Positions 9,518 to 19,675 of a stretch of 38,722 nt of DNA are shown here, piece by piece. The translations under genes and the position numbers were made by a program. Position 1 is the first letter of the stretch. Each line of letters starts with the position of its first letter. Source of the stretch: Ettlia oleoabundans (taxonomy: Eukaryota; Chlorophyta; Chlorophyceae; Chlamydomonadales); contig JAAMXP010001065.1 of NCBI GenBank assembly GCA_019693395.1, positions 1 through 38,722 on the forward strand, given 5' to 3'. Below the pieces are notes generated by a model that saw only the letters and a program-made list of their open reading frames with translations, was not told the origin of the DNA and did not search any database.

Positions 9518-12500
9518 TCAGTGCGGCGAGCGCATGGCAATGAGCGGCAGGGGCATTGCATGCTGGTGGGAATGCAGGGCGACCCGAGGCGAAGGACTGC
9601 GCGCCGACACAGTTTCAGCATGCAGGTTGAAAGCCATCAAGTCCCTGGAGATGAGCTCCTGGGCCTTGGCCTCTGCCGGTGATGCAGGCGGCCGTGCGGG
9701 CGGCAGCGGCAGCAGCACACGCGGCTTCTGTGCCTGCTGGCGTGGCTGTTGCTGCACGTAGTAACTGGCGGTGAAGGGATTGGCTGAACCCGAGCCCACT
9801 GGGGCACCATGTGCCCCGCTATAGAGCAAACCAGTGCTGCCAGCTGTGCTGTGGAAGGCTGGGTCGTAGGCTGCACCTGCAGGCACCAGCTGCATGTGGG
9901 AGTAACTGCCCTGCCGCTCCTGCGGCACAGGCTGCGGGGCCCATGGGGGGCAGTAAGGCGCGGGCCCGGGCGGTTGCTTCGCCGCTGCGGCTGCAGCTGC
10001 CAAGGTCGTCTCCGCCTCTGCTGCCTCCGTTGCTGCCTTTTGGTGTGACAGCAGGGCTGCGCCCATGTCCCAACTGCCAAGGCTGGCAGCAGGCTGGGAA
10101 GGTGCCATGGAGCCACCTGCACAGCGGGGCAGCATGCAAACCATGGCTTGTGCATTGTTGGTCGGCGCAGCCCTTTAATGGGCAGGCCACAGACAGCCCC
10201 TACTCCCACAAACACACATTTGTAGCCAGAGCAGGGCATTGCAGCGGCCGGAAATAGTAGAATGATGAACCTTGGAGTAGCAGACATAATGGAGGCAGGC
10301 GTAGCATGCATCACTGGTTACACGGTTTCAGAAGGTGCTTGCCTTGTGAGACCGAGTGGTGCTCAGGTGGGCTGACAAACACATGCTCCAAGCTCCTCAT
10401 AGGATCCACTGTGGCGAGCGCCAGCCCACTGCTGAGGTCGCCGTCAGCTCCCGTGGTTGCCGTGCTGGCGGGTGCTGAGAGCAAGTTTTCATCAAAGTCC
10501 ATTAGGTTGATTGGCTCTGCCGGCTGAGGCCGCTGCTCAGCCTGGCGTGCCACCTCTGCCTCCTTTGCCGCAGCCTCCACACCTGTATCTGACACCTGCC
10601 GCAATGCCATGAGCTCGCGCGCGCGCTGAGGTGGCAGGCAGTCTGCCAGGATAGACAGCACCTCGGAACTGGCGTCCAGCTGGTCAGGACCGGGGGGCCA
10701 CACCCCCGAAGCAAACTCCTTGTTCACATATTTGCGCCGCACAAATGACTCAAGGTCTGCAGCAGGACGACAAGACAGGAGGAGGGCAGCATTAGGGCGA
10801 GGAAGAGGTAGGGAGTGGAGCGACAGCAGGTGAGCCACTGCTGGGTGGCTGGATGGGCAGCGCATGCATACAGTAGCCCAGCCCTGCCTAAGCACCCAAC
10901 CATGCAGCGGGATTATACAGGCCATGCACTAGGAAAACCTCTCCGACTGACTGCGTCTTCAGGAGGATAAGCATGCGATGGCACTGCATACCGTATATGG
11001 CCCCAACCCCCACCCAGCTTCCCTCCCCAACTTCCCTCAAACCACGCCCTAAACCGCCTCGCAGCACGCACCTTGCAGCGTGTCCAGCCGGCGCGGCTTC
11101 TGCCCCTCCACAATGTTGGCCTCCCAGTAGGCGTTGCCCAGAACATTGCCGGTGCGGGCCATGAACTCAACCTGCTCTGGCAGCCAGGTGTCCAAGGAGC
11201 AGGAGCGCACCTGCAGGAAGGGCGGCAAAACAGATGAGGCAGCAAACAATGGCAAGCCTGGGTCTGGCTAAGCGGCGCGGGGCTTGCTGTCGCTGCGCGG
11301 AATGGCTGGTGCTTGAAGAAAACCTTGCACCTTGCTATTCCATGGTGTGACAACATCGACGCAGCGCTTTCGCAGCTTAACTGGTTTCCCCATCCCTTGT
11401 CTGGGCCCTGATGGCGTGCTACAGTGCTGACACCAGCAGTTGAGCCTGACAACACCATAGTGCACTTCCTCTTGCTGCTCACCTTGCTGACGTGTACGCC
11501 CATGCCCCTGTGCACCCCCGCGCAGCGCATGCAGATGAAGACGCCGCAGTTGATAGACGCCCACGTGGGACGTGCACCCGACCCCACACCAGCGCAGTCG
11601 GCGCAAGTACGGTTGGCGGGCAGCTCCAGCAGGCGCTTCAGAGCGGCCAGGTAGCGCCGGTTTTCCTCCATGCTGCAACAAGCAGGGAAGAGGCATGCTA
11701 GTGGGTAAGACGGGGCAAGGCTGGAGTTAACGGCATGGTCAAAGAGGGCGGGGGATGGGTAGGTGGCATACAGTGTACAGCACTGGCTTGGAAGGGGAAG
11801 GAAAGGGCTGAAACCAAGGCAGAGAAGGACCGATTAGACATACAGCAAGATTAGAAACCAACTTTGCACTGGTATCAAGCCAGCCATACTGCCTGTAACC
11901 AAGAAATGACTCTGGCCTGAGTACCATGTCCCTCTTCCTCACCTCACGCCTTTGGTCTCTCCAGCATTCCTCAGGGACGCATCCCCAGCAGTCCGCGCCC
12001 GATAGTCCGGACTCCCTGGCTGCTGGCCCTCCGCGTCCGCAGCACCGCTGCCCTGCTTGGACAGGTGGCCGCCGTCCTGGAAGTCAAAGCATGGAGCAGA
12101 GTGGAACGGGGACAGGCACAAACGTCATTGAGAGAAAGCAAAAAAAGCAGTGTGGCCTTCCCATGTGCCCAAATAACACTTTGTTAACACGGGTGCGACC
12201 TATCTTACGCATCCTAACACCAGCACCAACTCACGACAACACACAGCACAAACGGCACACCTGCGGAGTCGCTTGCCATCCGTCGGCAGCGGCGCCACGC
12301 GTTGGCCCGCCCTGCACTATCACATCAAAGCTGCTGAACCCCTGGTATGCGCCCCGCTTCTTCTGATGTGCTGCTCGCTCGGCAGCCAATCGTTCCTCAT
12401 CCTTGAGCAGCGCCAAGATTGCCTGAGCCCTGTGCCAGAGGCAGGCGGGGCGGAGGGGAGGTGCACGGTGCAAGGTGAAATTGGCAACGGACGTCAAGGA

Positions 12501-14053
12501 ATGAGGGGTGCGAGGAAGTATGTGTGTGTATGTGTGTGTGTGTGTGTTCTGCTGGGTGCGGTAGCTAGCCAACCTCAACAGGGAACACATGCTGCCAGCA
12601 CAACCCACACAGCCCCCCCCCCGGCACACCCGGCAGCAGCTCAACTCGGCTGAAACCGACTGCAGTTAGCAGACGAACTTTTCCCACAAAGTGTCACCTG
12701 TGGCGGACATTGATGCCAGTATCACGCCCATCTGGGCCCACATAATGGAAGCCCTCAGACAAAGCCTCCAGTTGGGGCACCAGCGCACCACGGGCACGCG
12801 ACACACAGGGCTCGCTGCCGTGGCGCAGCAGATATTCTAGCAGCGTCAGCCCCTTGTACACGTTGCGCCACTGCATAGCACCAAAGGGTGGGGTAGGGTA
12901 GGGCTGAGGCAAGGTTACAGCTGGGGAGTATGGGGATGGGGAAGGAGCGAATTGGGCAGAACTGGGAGGCGTGGGGCTTGATGCAGAGGGTGCTGGCATG
13001 CCACCGGCTGATATGCGACGGCTTGCAAGCCACTGCATGGCAGTGGAGCTGCGAGCTGGGCTGTTCACCTTGTTGGGTGGGTATGCAAGGCGGAGATCTA
13101 TTAAGCTGAGGATGGTGGCGCAGTCCTGGGGGTTGTAGGTGAGCTCAGCCAGGCGCGACAGCTCCGTGCCGGTGGGGCCCCAGGGCTTGTTGCGCGTGGC
13201 CGCCCGCGCCTTGCGCTCAGTCAGCGAGTAGGGTTTGAAGCTGCAGGGGAAGGCCCAGGCCAGGCCAGGCCGCACCAGGTTGGCGGCGACAAAACCTTGA
13301 AGAGGCGAGGAAGGCTCAGTAGCAGCAGCGGGCGGTGCCACCCAGGGCGCCAAGGAGGGCGCGCCGTGAGCTGCGTCCGGCGCATTTTCTAGACTCACCT
13401 GCCATGCTTTACAGCTGTCGCGTAGTCCTGAAGCCAGGACAGGGCAGAGTCTTGGGAACTGCTCATCTTTTGCGGCAAGAGCCCTCCGAAAATGCTCCTT
13501 AGGGTCCACGGAACCGTATCCACTGGCGATGCAACCCGCAGCACCCTCCTCCACGCAGACGCGTAGGCTGCGACCCTAAATCGCCAAGATCCCAAACACC
13601 TCGTGTGCCGGGTGCAGCTACTGTTGATGACAACCGACAAATTATTTCCTGTTTGCCATGAGTTCGGGGCGCGAGCGAGAGCCGACGCGGTCTCGCCGCG
13701 CCGCGTACTGCGACATGCTGGCGGCCCGTCCAGCTGGCGGCGGTGCACTGGGGCGCTAGTTGGTAGGCCTGTAGCAGACCATCATAAGAATGCCGACGAT
13801 ACTTATCCTGCAAAGCACCATCGTCATGCACCTTGTTCCTTGAGCAAGGCCCTCGACCCGCGTACATGCCATGTGGCTGACTGCTCAGTGCCCTCCGCTT
13901 GCCTCTTGCCCTGGATGTAACAATGTGCATAAGTGTTGCCAGCTCCGGATATTGTGTCACAGGGAGGGCATCGCTCACCTTGTTATCGAGCCACGTCTCC
14001 ATGACGGTGTCCCACGGAATGCAGCCAACTGCGGCGCCTGCTGCCATCAACAT
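9518..14053 (-). CDS. ENTH-ArfGAP fusion protein (epsin-like plus ArfGAP)
   Basis: Ten exons join in frame to 697 residues: 13979-14053, 13399-13427, 13069-13240, 12698-12870, 12261-12429, 11943-12076, 11483-11672, 11072-11210, 10343-10756, 9518-10116. Residues about 26-185 are an epsin-type ENTH domain (NKPWGPTGTEL, WRNVYKGL, VGPDGRDTGINVR), which binds phosphoinositides and bends membrane. Residues about 252-375 are an ArfGAP domain with the zinc finger Cys274/277/298/301, CAGVHR with the catalytic Arg at 306, and an ESFVRRKY segment. The 320-residue tail carries a clathrin-box-like NLMDFDENLL and an NPF motif (611-613), typical endocytic adaptor signals. The intron 11673-11942 joins the halves: donor AG|GTGAGG, acceptor TTGTTGCAG|C, phase 2 on both sides. 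If it were not spliced, the epsin half would stop at 11939 and the ArfGAP half would start at the ATG at 11671, giving two genes. Expected role: coat assembly and Arf-GTP hydrolysis at the trans-Golgi network or endosomes. The start ATG at 14053 follows an in-frame TGA. Confidence 0.75.
12520..12548. repeat. (TG)n microsatellite in an ENTH-ArfGAP intron
   Basis: Imperfect TG repeat with one TA interruption, inside the intron between the exons at 12698-12870 and 12261-12429. On the transcribed strand it is CA-rich. Confidence 0.9.
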
Positions 14054-14334
14054 CAGTCAACAGGACATGCAACCCCATTGCAAGGTGCTGCTTCATGGAA
14101 GTAGGGTAACGAGACGCACTTTGATCAGGCAAGGGCACCCCTGCAGGGTGTCGCAGCAGTCTGCCTAGGCATGCCTGCGGAACACGCTGGCAAGTACAGG
14201 CGTGCAGTACACTGTGGTGGCACAACGCATTCCCAAACATGTCCATTCTGCTGCCTGCTTCGGCACGTTGCGGAGGACACTGAAGGAATTCGGTCGACGT
14301 ATTGACGTCGGTTGTTTCGGTTTCGTCTGTTGAC
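14054..14334. promoter_or_regulatory. Short divergent promoter region
   Basis: 281 bp between the first ATG of the ENTH-ArfGAP gene (minus) and the proposed first ATG of the coiled-coil gene (plus). It must hold both promoters. I see no TATA box. A bidirectional promoter is inferred from spacing only. Confidence 0.45.
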
Positions 14335-17300
14335 ATGGACATGCGGCTCATAGCACTCCGTCGGGAGGTTATCGTTACTTGAGTGCCTCCCAACATTCCT
14401 CGTTGTGGCGCGCGGTTCGCCATGCTGTTCGGCGGCAGTCCGCCGCTAGGAACGGCCTCAACGCGGGTGCGGCTTGCCTTGGACCGGGCTATGGACTGCC
14501 TGGCTATATAGTTAGCACAGAAGGGCATGGTTGGGTGGCAGCAGGCAAGCTGACGGCCTGCTGCTGCGACCGAGCACTTCTCAACTGCCACCCTCTCAAC
14601 CTCTTGCCATTGCAGGCTGAGGCCCAACAGCGGCAGCAGCAATATGCAGCGGACTTGCGAGCGCAGATGGCGGCCAAGGAGCAGCAGCGGCAGGTTGATA
14701 GGGCCCAGAACCTGCGCCAATCATTCGATCTGCTGCAGTTGCGCCAGGCTGCACCGTCTGCCGTGCTGCCGGGACCGTCAGCCGTTTCCGTGGGCAGTGG
14801 CAGCAGCAGGTTTGGTGTACGCAATGCCAGCCCAGTTTCAATGCCCTTACTTCATCCAAAGGAGGCAGGGCCGGGATCTGACTTTTCAGCACGGCATGGC
14901 GGCACACTGCACGGGCAGCCGCAGCAGCAACAGGCGGCAGCAGGGGCCCCAGATGCTCATCAAGATGCGCTTGATCCGCCCTCTATCAACGAACGCAGAG
15001 CTACAGGACAATCGTCACTGGTTGCAAGGCATTCTTCCTCCTTGCAGCAGCATGACTGGGTAGGGAGCCGGCCAATCCATGGTACGGCACCCGGGTGGCA
15101 GGTTGGCGCCCCGCAGCAGCCACCGCAGCCTGCACCACTTCCCGCCAGGATGCAGCTGCCGTACAGCTCGGACCACCACCAGTACGGTGGCCCACTCACA
15201 AGCCTAGCACAACTGGCTCCAGACTGGCAGGCGCCTGCATCGCAGGCTCCCTTCGGGAATGACTTGCAGCAACATGAAATGCCTGGGCGGAGGCGCAGCG
15301 TCAGGAGGCGGCCCAGCGGATACGGGGCACCCAGCCTGCCTCCTTGGGTTGCCTACATCGCTCCGTCTGCTTTAGCGAGTGGCACACACACAGACATGCA
15401 GCCAGGCACGCACGCTGCGGGTGTGAGGGAAGGCGGAGGCGGCATGCTGGCAGCCATCGGCGACGCAAGCCTCAGCCATGGCGATGCAGCCAGAGAGGTA
15501 GAGGCGAGGAAGCGTGCAGCATACAGGGCAGACCTCGAGCGGCAGCTGCAACTGAAGCAGGAGCGTCAACGCCAGGTGAGATGGAGAGACAGACACGTGC
15601 CTGTGCTGAGCGGCTGGACGCGCTGACGTTACCGCAGCTTCTTTTGTTGTCCTTCGAGCTGCTTAATAGATGCCGGGCTGTGGGTTGATCAATGCGGCGC
15701 TCTGCTCACTGTGTTTTCATCACCCCGGGTTGCGCAGGAGAAGGCGGCAGAACAGACGCAGGATGCTTGCAAGGCACGTGAAGCACAGGCAATGCTGCAA
15801 CGTGCGGCTTCAGGCGTGTACGGTGGCGGCGGTGGGCCGCTGCGTGCGCCAGATGGCAGACCCATCACGGACCTGAACAAGGTGCGCTGCTGTGCGGTAT
15901 CGCATTGACGATTCGCTCCTGCTTTGCATGCACTATGACGCACTTCAACTGCTGGGTTCGCCCTCCCACAAGAAGTCCTTGTCACAAACAGGAGCTGTGC
16001 TGCCTAGCCATACAGGTGCGGCACCATCAGATGCTGGATGAACAGGCTGAGCAGTCTGGAGCGCCACGCCAGGATGAGCCAGCGCTGGACAGGGCAGGAA
16101 GCATACCTGCACACTGGGGACATGGGGCAGAAATGGACGACTGGGCAGGGCAGGCAGGCAGTGGACGGCAGTCACTTGCGCAGCATCCACCGTTGCCACC
16201 TGGCTATCCTGACATGCAATATCATCCCAACTCCTCCAGCTGGCCCGCTCAGGGGCACCAGCCGCCGCCCCCACCAAACAATCAGCCTTCCAATTTGCCG
16301 CCGACCACGCAGCCTTCCTTGCAAGGGGGCTGGTCCAGCCAAAACATGACCCAGGTGCCGGCGACTGACAGCAACTGGCATCACGGCGGCCAGCAGCGAT
16401 TTCCTGCACCCACTAGCCCCCATAGTCAGCCCTTCACGGTTGCCTGGGCCCCAGAGGCATCCCAAGCGTCTTTGTTGACATCTGCTGGGGATTCACCTCC
16501 ACCTGCACCCACACCAGCGTCAGCAACAGCCAGCAGCCGTGGCTTTCTCTCTTCCCTGGGGGCTGGCGGCCTTGGAGAGCGGACTATTGGGCGCATGCGG
16601 TCCGACCGCCCCAACATGACTGCCAGCGAGGCAGAGAAGCGGGCTGCAGCCCAGGCAGAGTTCAAGGAGGCGCTTAAGCAGCAGATGGAGGAGAAGGCAC
16701 GGCATCGCGAGGAGGAGCTGAGGAGGTGGGTGCAGGGTTGAGGTAATGCTGTGGTAGACTGCCCCCAAGTGTGATGTGCACCACCCTTGCAGCATGTGTG
16801 CATTGCCCTTGACTGCTGGAGGTCCCCATCTGGTCTGAGTTGGCTTGCTTTGACTGGCGTGGCGGCTTGCTGTGCAGGCGCAAGGCTGAGGAGGCGGAAG
16901 AGGATGCTCGAGTGGTGGCTGAGCAGGAGAGGCTGCGCCAGCAGTTCACCCAGGATCAGTCCAAGCAGAAAGCGAAGCAGGCTGCACAGGAGGTCAGTCC
17001 AACTGCTGTTCGGCTGCTGCAGTGGCCCGCAGTGATGCTGCAGCTTTGGTTGCCAGAACCAAGTAATGTGTGCTGCAGATACGTTTACGTCCTGTCCTAG
17101 CATTGCCTAGCATGTTGCGGGTGCTTGTTCAACAGTATCTATTCCACTCAGTCCTTGACTCAATGCATAAGCAGGCCCCCCACAGAAACCTTGAAATTTT
17201 CGGATTGTGCAGGCAAAGGGTGCTGAGACAATGGAGGCTGGAGGCATCACCATCAAGTTCAAGCCACCGCCAGCTGGTAGGCAGTCAGGCCTGCAACCAG

Positions 17301-19060
17301 TGGAGAAGCAAACCCAACATGAACAACTTGCGCTGTGCAAAGTGCCAGAAACAGATGGCAGAATTGGGGCTGGTGCTGATCTGGCCGTAGATGGGGCTGC
17401 GCCAGGTGTAGAAACACTGTTGGAGGGTCGGCTCCATGCCCTGTCAGCAGGACGCCAGGGCCAGCAGAAATCTGATGCCGGCCCAGCCTCCACAGCGGCA
17501 GGACCAACAGAAGGCAGGGCACATCCTGTTCTGGCACATGCGACTGGAGTTGATGGCTGTGGCGGCGGCCAAAGCCGAGGGGATGAGCAGCAAAGCGGAA
17601 GGGTCATGCCTTCGGGTCCCTATGACGGCCTTCAAAGGCTGCCTAGCCTGCCTCGACCAGAATGGCAGCAGCAGCAGTGGATGCCTCCGCCTAATATGCC
17701 GCAAGCACCGCCTGCTTGGCAGGAGCATCCTGGCATGCACGGTGCACCTGGCGGGGCACTGATGCAGCCGGCGTCGGGCCTACCGCCTCTGGGACCTGTG
17801 CAGCCCAGCGTGCGCAGCGTGCCTCCTGGCTGGGGTCCACCCTCCCCACCGCAGTACCTGCTGCCTCCACCTGAACAAAACCCTTGGGCAGGTGTGCCAC
17901 AGCCATCGTGTGGTGGCCCGCCCTACTCTGTGATGGCAGGGGCGCAGTGGATGCAGCCGCAGCAGCCGGCAGTTGGAGCAGGCCTGCCCTGGCCAAACCA
18001 TCAAGCCCCTCGGACCACAATGCCATCTGGATTTTACAGCTCAACACCCCCAACATATCCCCAGCAGTGGGGGCCGCCCTCACAGCAGTCTTACACCCCT
18101 GGGCTATCAGCAGGCCTGCGGCCAGCACCCCCACCATCAACCTGTAACCCTCATTTGCCGCACTTCGAGACCAGCGGCGTGCTAAGCCTCAGCGATTCAC
18201 CGGCTGAGAGGTGAGTGTGCGGCGGCTGCAGCTGCACTGGCTTGGCTGGACAGCTGCAGGGGCCGTGTCTGGCAAGCAAGAGTCCATCCTGGCCTACCTG
18301 CAGCTCTGCTACATCGACAGCCACAGCTCAGCTCATCACTCAGCTCCTTGTAATATCAAGGGGTTCCTGCATATGTGGGTTTTCTTCATGCATGTGCAGG
18401 CCACCAACAACTGTGGCACTGCCCCATTTGCAGGGGAGCATGATGCCGGCGGTGCTTGGCAAGAGCAGCGCTGCACCGCTGCAGCAGCGGGAGGGCCCAG
18501 TTGAGGGCTCAATCACAGGCATCAGCACCCTGATATTCCTGCAAGGCACGACACAGCCCGCCCTTCAGCAGCAGCAGACATCCACCGAGGCCCCTAGGCA
18601 GCAGCAGCCCCCACAGCAGCAGATGCAACAAGCACCAGCACTGCAGTCACAGCCACCATCCATACCGCTGGAACAACCGCCATCATCATCGCTCCGGCGG
18701 CAGCAGCAGCAGCAGCAGCATGAGCATTTGCATGTAGTGCTGCCAGCATCGCAAGCAACACCCCCTGAGCCCAACCAGGCAGCTCCACGGTCCTCCTTTG
18801 GACGTCCCTGCCACCTGCAATCGGGGTGGTGTGTGCAGCACGTCTCGGAGCTCTGCCACACTCCCTATGCCGGCAGCCGAGCAGCCATCTGCACCTCCTG
18901 CAGGAGCTATGATGCTATGGGAGCAGTTGTGCCCCGATGTGCCTTTCAGTCGGCAGAACTGCACCGCGCCGCAGCCACCTCGCAGCCGCAGCGGCAGTGG
19001 TGGCCGCCGCGGCAGCTGGGCGGGCGCAGTTGTGCGGGCAGCCACTGGATCTTGGATTAG
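14335..19060 (+). CDS. Large coiled-coil protein resembling CSPP1/CCDC66
   Basis: Exons 14335-14367, 14616-15575, 15738-15881, 16016-16725, 16878-16992, 17213-18210 and 18400-19060 join in frame to 1206 residues. Short charged helices recur between Pro/Gln-rich disordered stretches: QQQYAADLRAQMAAKEQQR (about 19-37), RAAYRADLERQLQLKQERQR (about 311-330), AEFKEALKQQMEEKARHREE (about 591-610) and a continuing helix to about 654. This spaced Y/F-x2-x-L-x3-Q-x2-x-K module, with a glycine-rich GGGGGPLRAPDGRPI segment near 365, is what CSPP1/CCDC66-type centrosome and ciliary-tip proteins show. The assignment rests on this pattern, not on a unique domain. Exon 1 is the least certain: its donor GTTATC is weak, but it gives ATG and a helix running into the first module. 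The last exon is Gln/Pro-rich and may hold another intron. Expected role: microtubule or centriole association (inference). Confidence 0.6.
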
Positions 19061-19214
19061 CTGGCCAACATGACTGAGAAGTATAGGTGTGTTCATGCAA
19101 ACGCGACTGAATTCTTGCTGATTGATATGCATTTTGCTTTGCACCCTGCTGACTCAATCCACGGTCAATCAGCAACACTGGCACACAGCAGAAAAGAGGG
19201 GTTCAGTCCCCCAT

Positions 19215-19219
19215 TGTAA
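19215..19219 (+). terminator. Poly(A) signal TGTAA of the coiled-coil gene
   Basis: TGTAAG about 155 nt past the stop at 19060, a normal distance for the green algal poly(A) signal. Confidence 0.55.
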
Positions 19220-19317
19220 GAATGATCCTAAGCAAGATTTCAACCCGAATGGCTTAATATAACCTTCCTTACAGTGCGCTTACGGCAGCAATATGAGAAC
19301 GCACAGAAGTTGTGTCC

Positions 19318-19333
19318 CCGCCGCCGGCGGCGG
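19318..19333. repeat. 16-bp perfect GC palindrome
   Basis: CCCGCCGCCGGCGGCG region with a perfect inverted symmetry centred on CCGG at 19324-19327, followed by more GGC repeats. It can form a strong hairpin or be a binding site; no function is shown. Confidence 0.6.
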
Positions 19334-19412
19334 CGGCCCCGGGTGTCAACCGCCGTGTTGTTGCCAAACCTTTGCCAGCACGGGAAGTTCAAGGAATTGT
19401 CCTACTGAACAC

Positions 19413-19436
19413 TTTATATAAATTATATATATTATC
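19413..19436 (+). promoter_or_regulatory. TATA-like AT block upstream of GT92 gene
   Basis: TTTATATAAATTATATAT sits in otherwise GC-rich DNA about 240 bp upstream of the GT92 start codon. It is the strongest TATA match between the two genes. With the 5' UTR implied, it is a likely core promoter, but it could also belong to the upstream 3' region. Confidence 0.4.
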
Positions 19437-19675
19437 CTTATGTTGGGAACATGATTAAACGGCCCTTCGCTGGTGCCACGGCGACAATCACTCTCTGACC
19501 CCCTGGGCACGTTTGATTAGCTCCTTCTGTAGTTAAACGAGGTTTCAAAACCGTTGTGCGTAAGCAACGCTGTTAGCTTGAGGCACACCTTGGGGGCCGT
19601 GCCGTTGTGGCCTGCCAAGCTCATCCTTGCAGCTTGCTGCAACTGCAAAGGGTGAAGAAAGCTTATGGAGCTCCA

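Larger units (their letters stand above)
19061..19675. other. Intergenic: 3' UTR of coiled-coil gene and promoter of GT92 gene
   Basis: About 615 bp between two plus-strand genes. From left to right it holds a TGTAA poly(A) signal, a 16-bp GC palindrome, an AT-rich TATA-like block, and the 5' UTR of the GT92 gene. An ATG at 19665 in another frame opens a 21-codon frame that overlaps the proposed start and could act as an upstream ORF. Confidence 0.6.

Noticed and set aside
12694..13554. Single continuous 286-codon ENTH frame as one exon
   Set aside because: It reads through three introns with good GT-AG sites (for example GTGAACAGCC...TATGCAG); the inserted residues do not fit an ENTH domain.
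19199..19214. T-arm-like tRNA sequence GGGGTTCAGTCCCCC
   Set aside because: No matching A box, D arm or acceptor stem upstream; only a short chance hairpin.
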